Below are positions 1 through 5,419 of a DNA stretch of 7,445 nucleotides, piece by piece. Every line of letters begins with the position of its first letter. Positions within the stretch are counted from its first letter, which is position 1. The stretch comes from Halococcaceae archaeon (GTDB lineage Archaea; Halobacteriota; Halobacteria; Halobacteriales; Halalkalicoccaceae), in contig SKXI01000405.1 of the NCBI GenBank assembly GCA_007128515.1, positions 1 through 7,445 of the forward strand, read 5' to 3'. Below the pieces are notes generated by a model. It ran no database searches and had not been told where the DNA came from. It was given only the letters and a program-made list of their open reading frames with translations. The translations under genes were made by a program, and so were the position numbers.

Positions 1-18
1 CGCGTGGGAGTGACCCTC

Positions 19-372
19 GTGTATTCGAAGGTCAACCTGGCCGACGTGCCTGAGAGGGATCCCGACGCCGCCGAGCCGACCGTCCAGTCCGTCGGCTACG
101 AACTGCGTCCGGAGAACGTGCGGCCGAACGTCTGGCGGTACGAGGCGGGCGAGTCCTCGCCCGACCACCACCACGAGGAACAAGAAGAGCTCTACGTCGT
201 CCTCGACGGCGAGTTCGTCCTCACGGTCGAGGGCGAGGATCTCGCCCTGGAGCCGGACGACTACGTCGTCGTCTCCCCCGAATCGAGGCGGAGGCTCACC
301 GCGAAAACCGACGCTACCGTCCTGATCGTCGGAGCCCCGAACGTGAAGGACGACAGCGTCGTCCACGCGTGA
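19..372 (+). CDS. Small cupin-domain protein
   Basis: This is a single-domain cupin of about 117 residues, a beta-barrel fold that usually binds a metal or small ligand; its substrate cannot be told. Cupin motif 1 is clear around GESSPDHHHEEQEELYVVLDG: two His spaced HxH, then Glu, then the closing Gly, matching G(X)5HXH(X)4E(X)6G. The second motif is degenerate: the EPDDYVVVSPE stretch occupies its place, but the expected His is absent and Arg residues stand there, so only two His plus one Glu remain as likely metal ligands. I chose GTG at 19 because a GGAG Shine-Dalgarno-like sequence lies 8 bases upstream and homologues, as I recall them, begin near YxKVN. GTG at 4 or 10 is possible, and the frame stays open to the window edge, so a longer N-terminus cannot be excluded. 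The gene converges on the SHOCT protein gene with 21 bases between stops. The fold is secure, the function unknown. Confidence 0.8.
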   Translation: MYSKVNLADVPERDPDAAEPTVQSVGYELRPENVRPNVWRYEAGESSPDHHHEEQEELYVVLDGEFVLTVEGEDLALEPDDYVVVSPESRRRLTAKTDATVLIVGAPNVKDDSVVHA

Positions 373-393
373 GCGACCGGTCGGGGCCGATCG

Positions 394-831
394 CTACCAC
401 CGCTCGGTCGACCGCTCCGTCTCGCTGTCGCGACCGCCCCGTCGTGCGCCGTCCGACCGCATCCGCCGTGCCCGCAGGTCGTCGAGCGACTCCGTCGCAC
501 GAAGCCGTCGCACCCGACGGTCGAACTCCTCGTCGTCGATCTCGCCGCGGGCGTAGCGGCGTCGGAGCTGTGTGAGCGCCTCCTCGTCGGTCACCGGCTC
601 GCTCGCGTCGATCACCTTGTACTCCGAGTCGTTGACGTACCGGTAGGCACCGTAGAGGAGGTTGCCGACCCCGAGGGAGAACCAGGCTGTCAACAAGAAG
701 ACGACGACATGGCCGAGCTTCGAGCCGTAGTTCGGCCGTTTGAGCACCGCTCGCTCGCCGTCGATCGCTTCCAGCTGCCAGCCACCGACGGTCTCCTGGC
801 CGATCCGGCGTTCGAGTCGCTCCGAACCCAC
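394..831 (-). CDS. SHOCT-domain membrane protein
   Basis: This 145-residue protein has an N-terminal soluble stretch (1-40), one hydrophobic helix at about 41-62 (HVVVFLLTAWFSLGVGNLLY) and a C-terminal SHOCT-type motif at about 84-110. The SHOCT part has the expected pattern: a Leu-rich start, then ARGEIDDEEFDRR (short helix, Gly-Glu-Ile/Asp turn, second helix). The last 25 residues are charged, Arg/Ser/Glu-rich and probably disordered. SHOCT domains are short oligomerisation modules found at the ends of many prokaryotic membrane proteins; the role here is unknown. The open frame runs far upstream through the reductase gene antisense, but GTG at 831 is the only sensible start: it gives a compact protein and has a TTTTT element about 28 bases upstream. 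The gene is divergent from the reductase and convergent with the cupin gene. Confidence 0.8.
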   Translation of the reverse strand: MGSERLERRIGQETVGGWQLEAIDGERAVLKRPNYGSKLGHVVVFLLTAWFSLGVGNLLYGAYRYVNDSEYKVIDASEPVTDEEALTQLRRRYARGEIDDEEFDRRVRRLRATESLDDLRARRMRSDGARRGGRDSETERSTERW

Positions 832-856
832 GTCCGTCCCTGCTCTCCCCGGAGCG

Positions 857-861
857 AAAAA
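857..861 (-). promoter_or_regulatory. TATA-like element of the SHOCT gene
   Basis: Read on the minus strand, a TTTTT run flanked by GC-rich sequence is centred about 28 bases before the GTG at 831. That spacing places transcription start at or next to the start codon, implying a leaderless mRNA. It is the only A/T-rich patch on this side of the divergent region. Confidence 0.45.
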
Positions 862-883
862 GGCGTCGCCGAGTGCTGTACCC

Positions 884-889
884 TTATTG
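884..889 (+). promoter_or_regulatory. TATA-like element of the reductase-kinase operon
   Basis: TTATTG is centred about 27 bases before the reductase ATG at 913, the distance expected for a leaderless haloarchaeal transcript. It lies only about 25 bases from the TATA-like element serving the opposite strand, so the two promoters share an 81-base region and could interfere or share an operator. Confidence 0.5.
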
Positions 890-912
890 TGGTCGCCCGC
901 GACCGGACGGAC

Positions 913-1737
913 ATGCAAGGGACGGTCTGTGTGACGGGCTGTTCGTCCGGGATCGGTCGGGCGACCGCGCTGCGATTCGTCGAGGAAGGGTGGCGGGTCT
1001 ACGCGACCGCCCGCGACGAGACGGACCTCGTCGCGCTCCGGGAGGCGGGCTGTGTGACCGACTCGCTCGACGTCACCGACGACGCCGACGTCGAGCGGGT
1101 GATCGACCGGATCGTCGACGAGGAGGGGTCGATCGACTGCCTTGTGAACAACGCGGGCTACGGCCAGTTCGGACCCGTCGAGGACGTCCCGGTCGAGCTG
1201 CTCGACCGACAGTTCGACGTGAACGTCTACGGTCCACACAGGCTGACCCGGGCGGTGCTCCCGCACATGCGCGAGGCGGGCCGCGGCCGGATCGTCAACG
1301 TCTCGAGCGTCGCCGGGCGGCTCTCGTTCCCCGGCGGCGGGGCCTACTGCGGGTCGAAGGCGGCCCTCGAGGCGATGAGCGACGCGCTCAGGCCCGAGGT
1401 CGAGCCGTTCGGGATCGACGTGATCGTCGTCGAACCCGACCCGGTCGAGACCGGGTTCGTCGACCGCGTCCGTCACGAGGTCGACCGGCTCCCGAAGTCG
1501 GGCGCGTACGCGGGCTTCTACGAGCTTCTCGACGACGCGGCGCTGCTCTACGGCGACGGGCCGGGCGCGAGCACGCCGGAGGAGGTCGCGGCGACGATCA
1601 CCGAAGCGGCGAGCTGTCTCGACCCCGCTCCGCGGTACCAGGTCGGCACCGTCTCGAGCACGCTCGTGTTCGCTCGTCACCTGCCCGACGCCTGGCGCGA
1701 CGCCGCCTACCGCCTGCTTGGGAAGGTGGTGCCGTGA
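913..1737 (+). CDS. Short-chain dehydrogenase/reductase (SDR)
   Basis: This 274-residue classical SDR catalyses NAD(P)-dependent alcohol/ketone oxidoreduction in the cytosol. Visible motifs are the Rossmann dinucleotide loop TGCSSGIG (8-15), Asp53 in LDVTD near the adenine, NNAG (79-82), Asn104, Ser132 in NVSSVAG, and YCGSK with Tyr145 and Lys149. The Asn-Ser-Tyr-Lys tetrad is therefore complete. Arg34, just after the second strand (ATAR), suggests NADP(H) preference by family rule. The C-terminal part (about 180-270) is the variable substrate region, and its RYQVG...LPDAWRD pattern resembles retinol-dehydrogenase-like SDRs in general databases, from memory. ATG at 913 is supported by the upstream TATA-like element; the frame also opens further upstream, but that would run through the promoter region. 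The stop overlaps the kinase start by four bases. The substrate is unknown; a glycerate-yielding reductase role is only suggested by the neighbour. Confidence 0.9.
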   Translation: MQGTVCVTGCSSGIGRATALRFVEEGWRVYATARDETDLVALREAGCVTDSLDVTDDADVERVIDRIVDEEGSIDCLVNNAGYGQFGPVEDVPVELLDRQFDVNVYGPHRLTRAVLPHMREAGRGRIVNVSSVAGRLSFPGGGAYCGSKAALEAMSDALRPEVEPFGIDVIVVEPDPVETGFVDRVRHEVDRLPKSGAYAGFYELLDDAALLYGDGPGASTPEEVAATITEAASCLDPAPRYQVGTVSSTLVFARHLPDAWRDAAYRLLGKVVP

Positions 1738-3059
1738 TCGAGGGGCGCGCGGCCCACGAGGGGACGCCCGCGCGCGAGACCGCGCTCGACTGTATCGAAG
1801 CCGGCCTGGAGGCCGCCGACCCGGAACGGATCGTCGCGGAGACGCTCTCGGTCGACGGGTCGGTGCTCACCGTTCTCGACACCGAGTACGACCTCGACGC
1901 GTTCGAGGAGCTACTCGTCCTCGGAGGGGGCAACGCCGCCGGACGGATGGCGGTCGCCCTCGAATCGCTGCTCGGCGACCGGATCGACCGCGGGGCGGTC
2001 GTCACGGACGCGCCGGGGGAGACGGCGAGGATCGACCAGCTCCCGGGCGATCACCCGGTGCCGAGCGAGCGCGGTGTGGAGTCGGCCCGAAGAGTCCTGG
2101 ACCTGGCCGAGAGCGCCGGAAAAGGGAGTTTGGTACTGGTCGCGATCACCGGCGGCGGGAGCGCGCTGATGCCCGCGCCGGCGGGCGACGTCCCACTCGG
2201 GGACCTCCAGTCGGTGACCGAGTCGCTGCTCGGCAGCGGGGCGACGATCGACGAGATCAACGCGGTCAGGAAGCACTGCTCGGCGCTCAAGGGCGGCCAC
2301 CTCGCGCGGAGAGCAGCGCCAGGGAAGGTAGTCGGACTGCTGCTCTCGGACGTCGTCGGCAACGACCTGAGCGTGATCGCGAGCGGGCCGACCGTCCCGG
2401 ACGAGACGACCTACAGTGATGCGCTCTCGGTGCTCTCCCGGTACGAAATCGACCCGCCAGAGACGGTGCGAACGCGCCTCGAAGCCGGTGCCGAAGGTGA
2501 GCGCGAGGAGACGCCGGACGCCGAGGACCCCTCGTTCGAGCGCGTCGAGAACCACGTGCTGGCCGACGGTTTCACGCCGCTCGAAGCGGCCGCCGAGGTG
2601 GCCGGGGAGCGCGGCTACCGGGTCCTCAGGCTCTCCTCGCGGATCCGCGGCGAGGCGCGCGAGGCGGCGAAGACCCACGTCGCGATCGCGGAGGAGATGC
2701 GGGCGACCGGCAATCCCCTCTCCGTCCCTAGCGTCGTCGTGAGCGGCGGCGAGACGACCGTGACCCTGCGTGGTGACGGGACCGGCGGGCCGAACCAGGA
2801 GTTCGCGCTCTCGGCGGCGATCGAACTGGTGGGAACGGAGGATACCGCGCTCGCGGCGGTCGACACCGACGGGATCGACGGCCCGACCGAGTTCGCGGGA
2901 GCGCTGGTCACCGGGGAGACGGTCGATGACCTCGGTGTCGCACAGGAAGCGCTCGCGGAGAACGACGTCACCCCCTTCTTCGACGAGCGGGCGTCGCTCC
3001 TGCTCACCGGCCCGACCGGGACGAACCTCAACGACCTGCGGGTACTGGTCGTCGAGTAG
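1734..3059 (+). CDS. Glycerate 2-kinase family protein (DUF4147/MOFRL)
   Basis: This 441-residue protein matches the type II glycerate kinase family, which phosphorylates D-glycerate with ATP; archaeal members make 2-phosphoglycerate for lower glycolysis. The N-terminal DUF4147 domain (about 15-280) contains GGGNAAGRMA (64-73), GDHPVPSERG (105-114), ITGGGSAL (138-145), IDEINAVRKHCSALKGG (172-188) and LLLSDVVGNDLSVIASGPTVPD (202-223). The C-terminal MOFRL domain (about 330-440) contains SGGETTVTLRGDGTGGPNQE (337-356), DTDGIDGPT (377-385) and LTGPTGTNLNDL (424-435). Length is normal for the family. The start is GTG at 1734 because it overlaps the reductase stop as GTGA, a coupling arrangement; the frame continues upstream only as antisense-like shadow. 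Two positions look unusual: Asn67 where many members have Lys (GxGKA), and Pro353 where many have Arg (GGRNQE). The 3' end overlaps the convergent methyltransferase gene by 32 bases. Confidence 0.9.
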   Translation: MIEGRAAHEGTPARETALDCIEAGLEAADPERIVAETLSVDGSVLTVLDTEYDLDAFEELLVLGGGNAAGRMAVALESLLGDRIDRGAVVTDAPGETARIDQLPGDHPVPSERGVESARRVLDLAESAGKGSLVLVAITGGGSALMPAPAGDVPLGDLQSVTESLLGSGATIDEINAVRKHCSALKGGHLARRAAPGKVVGLLLSDVVGNDLSVIASGPTVPDETTYSDALSVLSRYEIDPPETVRTRLEAGAEGEREETPDAEDPSFERVENHVLADGFTPLEAAAEVAGERGYRVLRLSSRIRGEAREAAKTHVAIAEEMRATGNPLSVPSVVVSGGETTVTLRGDGTGGPNQEFALSAAIELVGTEDTALAAVDTDGIDGPTEFAGALVTGETVDDLGVAQEALAENDVTPFFDERASLLLTGPTGTNLNDLRVLVVE

Positions 3060-3803
3060 TTCGCGCTCCCTCGACCTCGGAGTGTGCGAGGTAGGCGACG
3101 TGGTAGCGGATCGAGCAGGCGAGCAGACAGTCGAGGACGACGAAGGCGGCGTGAAACGGCGTCACCCGGGTGTAGCCGGCCGGCCCGGGAAAGCCCTGGA
3201 TCGTCCGGAGTCGCCACCCGTCGATCCCCGGCTCGACGACCTCCTCGTACCGACCCCAGCGGTAGCACGTCGGGAAGGCGTCGATCTCGGGGGTGAGTTT
3301 CCCCTGGAGGCGGTGGACGAACGTGTGGAAGCGAAACGGCGTGCGGTCGGCCACCCTGGCGTAGTAGTGTCGCGGGTTCGGGACCAGAACGACGACGTGC
3401 CCGCCGGGGCGAGGACCCGATCGATCTCGCGCAACGCGGCGGCCGGGTCGGGGAGGTGTTCGAAGACGAACTCGGAGAAGACGAGGTCGAGCGCGTCGTC
3501 TGCGAACGGGAGGCGGTGGCCGTCGCCGACGACCCTGGCGAGGATCGCGTTCCGCGAGAGGTCGGACGCGTCGGCGTCGACCGCGACGACCTCGCCGGAG
3601 AGCGCCTCCGCGAAGCCGTGTTTGTCCCGGCCGGAGCCGAAGTGGAGGGCTCTGGTGGATGGGATCGACCGCAGGAGGTCCTCGTAGGCGTCGAACGGGT
3701 CGGGTATCTCGGGAAGGACCGCCTCCTCGGTCCGTCTGTTCACCCCGTCGATCCGGGCCGCGTATCCACGAAGCGCCCCTTCGACAGCGTCCGCGACCGA
3801 CAT
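3028..3803 (-). pseudogene. Class I SAM-dependent methyltransferase, frameshifted
   Basis: Two adjoining minus-strand frames together encode one class I methyltransferase. Frame one, from ATG at 3803, carries the SAM site: ALHFGSGRDKHG (52-63, motif I, unusual FGSGRD in place of a GCG-type loop), acidic Asp76 in VVAVDAD, Asp94 in GDGHRLPF, and LDLVFSEFVFEHLPDP (105-120). After VLAPAG (residue 135) it turns into Ser/Arg/Thr-rich nonsense. The second frame picks up exactly there with HVVVLVPNPRHYYARVADRT and runs to the stop at 3028. One missing base in the C run at 3400-3402 explains the break; adding it gives 258 residues, normal for the family. Residues 215-231 are hydrophobic. Without correction the product stops at 3162 with 213 residues. 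The substrate is unknown. It is either a true recent pseudogene or a homopolymer sequencing error. The start has a TATA-like element 27 bases upstream, so it is probably transcribed separately from the ATPase gene. Confidence 0.8.
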
Positions 3804-3827
3804 GACCTCAGTAACGACGAGCGGTGG

Positions 3828-3833
3828 CAAGTA
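3828..3833 (-). promoter_or_regulatory. TATA-like element of the methyltransferase gene
   Basis: On the minus strand TACTTG is centred about 27 bases before ATG 3803, matching the spacing seen at the other starts in the window. The GAGGT next to the ATG is too close to act as a normal Shine-Dalgarno site, which fits leaderless initiation. Confidence 0.35.
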
Positions 3834-3864
3834 CGCTCTCCCGTCGCGTGCCGGTGAGAGGGTT

Positions 3865-3878
3865 CGAGCGCCCGCTCG
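3865..3878 (-). terminator. Short inverted repeat just after the ATPase stop
   Basis: The sequence CGAGCGCCCGCTCG is a perfect inverted repeat (6-base arms, 2-base spacer; as RNA a 5-base-pair stem with a 4-base loop). It begins 4 bases past the stop of the Get3-like gene. It could mark a transcript end or slow RNA decay, but no T-run follows it, and archaeal terminators usually rely on T-rich tracts, so the call is tentative. Confidence 0.25.
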
Positions 3879-3882
3879 GGGC

Positions 3883-4944
3883 TCAGTCGAGACAGGCAGC
3901 GACGAACCGGAGCATCCGCTCACCGCGCACCTCGTCGGCGAACAGCGGGACGCGTTTGACGTCGTGGCCCCTGAAGAGGTCCTGTGCGCTCGTGAGCGCC
4001 TTCTGTTGAACGGACCAGCGGCGTTGACAGAACTCGCAGTCCTCGAGATCGGGCGAGACGAACCACTCCGAGTCGGCGTCGGTGACGGAGGAAAGCGGCT
4101 CCATCACCCGGTTGACGACGACCGTCGAGACGGGGATCTCGAAGCCCTCGAGCCGGCCCAACAGCCGTTTCGACTCGACGACGCTCATCTCCTCGGGGAC
4201 CATCACGATCCGGAAGTCCGTCCGTGTCGGGTCGCGAAGCATCCCGCGCAGCCGTTCGATCCGCTCCCGGAGCGCCTCCAGATCCGACGCGCCGGCCATC
4301 TCGTCGGGGGCGTCGTCGCCGAACATCCCCTTCACGTTCGCGAAGAGTCCCTCGAAGCGCTTTCTGAGCGTGAGCATCCGCCCGAGCGTCGTGTCCATCA
4401 GTTCGGGGAGTTCGAGCAGCCGGAGGGTGTGGCCCGTCGGCGCGGTGTCGATCACGACCCGCTCGAAGCGCTCGTCGTCGACGTACTCCAGCAGCTGCCG
4501 CATCGCGGCCGCCTCGTCGGCACCCGGCATCGGCCCGGAGAGCGGGTCGGCCACCCCCTCGTCGTCGAGATCACCGAGATCGCCGAAGAGCTCTTCCATC
4601 CCGCCGAGCGGGCTCTCGCCCTCGCCGAACATCCCCCCGGCGTCCATCGTGTCCGGGTCGATCTCGGCGGCGTAGAGCGGGACGTCCTCCCGGATCCGCG
4701 TCGGTTCGGCGGGTATCCGCGTCTCGAACGTATCCGAGAGCGAGTGGGCGGGGTCGGTCGAGACGACGAGCGTCGGCGTGTCGTCGCTCGCGCTCGCGAG
4801 CGCGGTCGCCGCGGCCATCGTCGTCTTCCCGACGCCACCTTTCCCCCCGTAGAGGACGTACTCCGGCGCGTCGACTCCCTCGGGTATCTCGACGGTCGGC
4901 TCCCCCTCGATCCGCTCGACCGGTTCGACGTCGAGTTCGGTCAT
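3883..4944 (-). CDS. get3: Get3/ArsA-family ATPase (TRC40-like)
   Basis: This 353-residue single-copy ATPase domain is of the ArsA/Get3 family, in which Get3 dimers capture tail-anchored membrane proteins and deliver them to the membrane. The deviant Walker A is GGKGGVGKTT (33-42); switch I is STDPAHSLSD (62-71); the PGADEA segment (140-145) corresponds to the PGxDE motif of Get3; switch II is DTAPTGHTLRLLELP (166-180). The 190-240 helical region is the client-binding subdomain, and VPEEMSVVESKR (249-260) the A-loop. CEFCQRRW (303-310) gives the CxxC that binds zinc across the Get3 dimer. Bacterial ArsA arsenite pumps are instead usually fused double domains, so arsenite export is less likely. 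Residues 99-137 form a Gly/Met/acidic linker. I chose ATG 4944; GTG 4986 would overlap the upstream stop as GTGA and add 14 basic residues. It follows the coiled-coil gene by 38 bases. Confidence 0.9.
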   Translation of the reverse strand: MTELDVEPVERIEGEPTVEIPEGVDAPEYVLYGGKGGVGKTTMAAATALASASDDTPTLVVSTDPAHSLSDTFETRIPAEPTRIREDVPLYAAEIDPDTMDAGGMFGEGESPLGGMEELFGDLGDLDDEGVADPLSGPMPGADEAAAMRQLLEYVDDERFERVVIDTAPTGHTLRLLELPELMDTTLGRMLTLRKRFEGLFANVKGMFGDDAPDEMAGASDLEALRERIERLRGMLRDPTRTDFRIVMVPEEMSVVESKRLLGRLEGFEIPVSTVVVNRVMEPLSSVTDADSEWFVSPDLEDCEFCQRRWSVQQKALTSAQDLFRGHDVKRVPLFADEVRGERMLRFVAACLD

Positions 4945-4950
4945 ACCTCC
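4945..4950 (-). promoter_or_regulatory. GGAGGT abutting the ATPase start
   Basis: On the minus strand GGAGGT touches the ATG at 4944 with no spacer, whereas functional Shine-Dalgarno sites normally stand 5-8 bases away. A TACAG element centred about 27 bases upstream (about 4969-4973) could instead give a leaderless transcript. If the ribosome does use this site, the true start would have to lie further in, but no suitable in-frame ATG/GTG is nearby. Confidence 0.3.
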
Positions 4951-4982
4951 CCTGAAACGTCGAGGTCCCTGTACCCGTCGTT

Positions 4983-5345
4983 TCACCGCTCTCGCTCTCG
5001 TCGGAGCCCGAGCAGCACCCGCTGACGCCGCGCCAGCAGGTCGACGGTCTCCCGCAACCGGGAGACCTCGGCTTCGAGGCGGTCGATCCGGTCAAGAGCG
5101 GCCGGATCGGGAACGCCCAGGGCCGCTCGAAGCGCCTCGACCGTCTCCTCGCCGTCGCCGCGTTCGAGGTCCGAGAGCAACGCCTCCGCCACCTCTTCCC
5201 TCCCGACCGGCTCGTACGACTCCAGGAGGAGCCGGTACTCGTCGGCCGAGCTCGGTCGCGACCCGGGCTCGTTCGGGAACTCGGTGCCGCCGTCGGTGCG
5301 GGCTCGATGCTTCGGGCGTCTGGTTGGGGGACGCCGCGGGGACAT
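4983..5345 (-). CDS. Hypothetical coiled-coil protein
   Basis: I do not recognise a named family for this 120-residue protein. The first 30 residues are Arg/Pro-rich and basic (MSPRRPPTRRPKHRARTDGG), an unusual charge for a halophile, and look disordered. Residues 34-78 are acidic and helical (DEYRLLLESYEP, EVAEALLSDLERGDGEETVEALRAALG). Residues 82-117 show heptad Leu/Ile/Val spacing (ALDRIDRLEAEVSRLRETVD), a likely coiled coil that could mediate dimerisation. There are no membrane segments or Cys residues. ATG at 5345 is the only good start and has a TATA-like element about 28 bases upstream. It lies 38 bases upstream of the Get3-like gene on the same strand, or overlaps it by 4 bases if the GTG at 4986 is used, so the two are probably co-transcribed and may be functionally linked. 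Confidence 0.75.
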   Translation of the reverse strand: MSPRRPPTRRPKHRARTDGGTEFPNEPGSRPSSADEYRLLLESYEPVGREEVAEALLSDLERGDGEETVEALRAALGVPDPAALDRIDRLEAEVSRLRETVDLLARRQRVLLGLRRERER

Positions 5346-5369
5346 AGGGGGAGGAGGTCCCCGGGAGCC

Positions 5370-5377
5370 TTACTAAT
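5370..5377 (-). promoter_or_regulatory. TATA-like element of the coiled-coil/Get3 pair
   Basis: On the minus strand ATTAGTAA is the most A/T-rich patch of the 74-base gap and is centred about 28 bases before ATG 5345. It predicts a leaderless transcript covering the coiled-coil gene and probably the ATPase gene. Confidence 0.5.
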
Positions 5378-5400
5378 CGTCCACCTAAGACCGCTTACAC

Positions 5401-5419
5401 ACGCGCTAACCCGGCGCGT
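5401..5419 (-). terminator. Hairpin directly after the aminotransferase stop
   Basis: ACGCGC and GCGCGT form a perfect 6-base-pair stem around a 7-base loop, starting at the first base after the aminotransferase stop codon. Its position suggests a 3'-end structure. The following minus-strand sequence has only scattered T residues, so it is a weak terminator candidate by archaeal standards and may rather protect the mRNA end. Confidence 0.35.

Noticed and set aside
832..1680. Long minus-strand open frame antisense to the reductase, in frame with the SHOCT gene
   Set aside because: It mirrors the reductase codons (Arg/Val/Asp-rich shadow composition), has no family features, and the plus-strand gene has a full SDR motif set.
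873..1733. Upstream extension of the glycerate kinase frame through the reductase gene
   Set aside because: The translation is Arg/Gly-rich nonsense until the GTG at 1734, where clear family sequence begins.
3390..3412. Programmed ribosomal frameshift in the methyltransferase
   Set aside because: No slippery heptamer or obvious downstream stimulatory structure is visible; a lost base in a short homopolymer is simpler.
3084..3687. Plus-strand open frames opposite the methyltransferase
   Set aside because: The peptides lack domain features; the minus-strand frames together give a coherent methyltransferase.
3883..4944. Arsenic-resistance operon
   Set aside because: There is no arsenite permease, regulator or reductase nearby, and the ATPase has Get3-type motifs in a single domain.
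3802..5025. 407-codon plus-strand open frame opposite the Get3-like gene
   Set aside because: Its composition (Arg/His/Glu/Leu-rich, no motifs) is the usual antisense shadow of a GC-rich gene, and the minus strand carries complete ATPase motifs.
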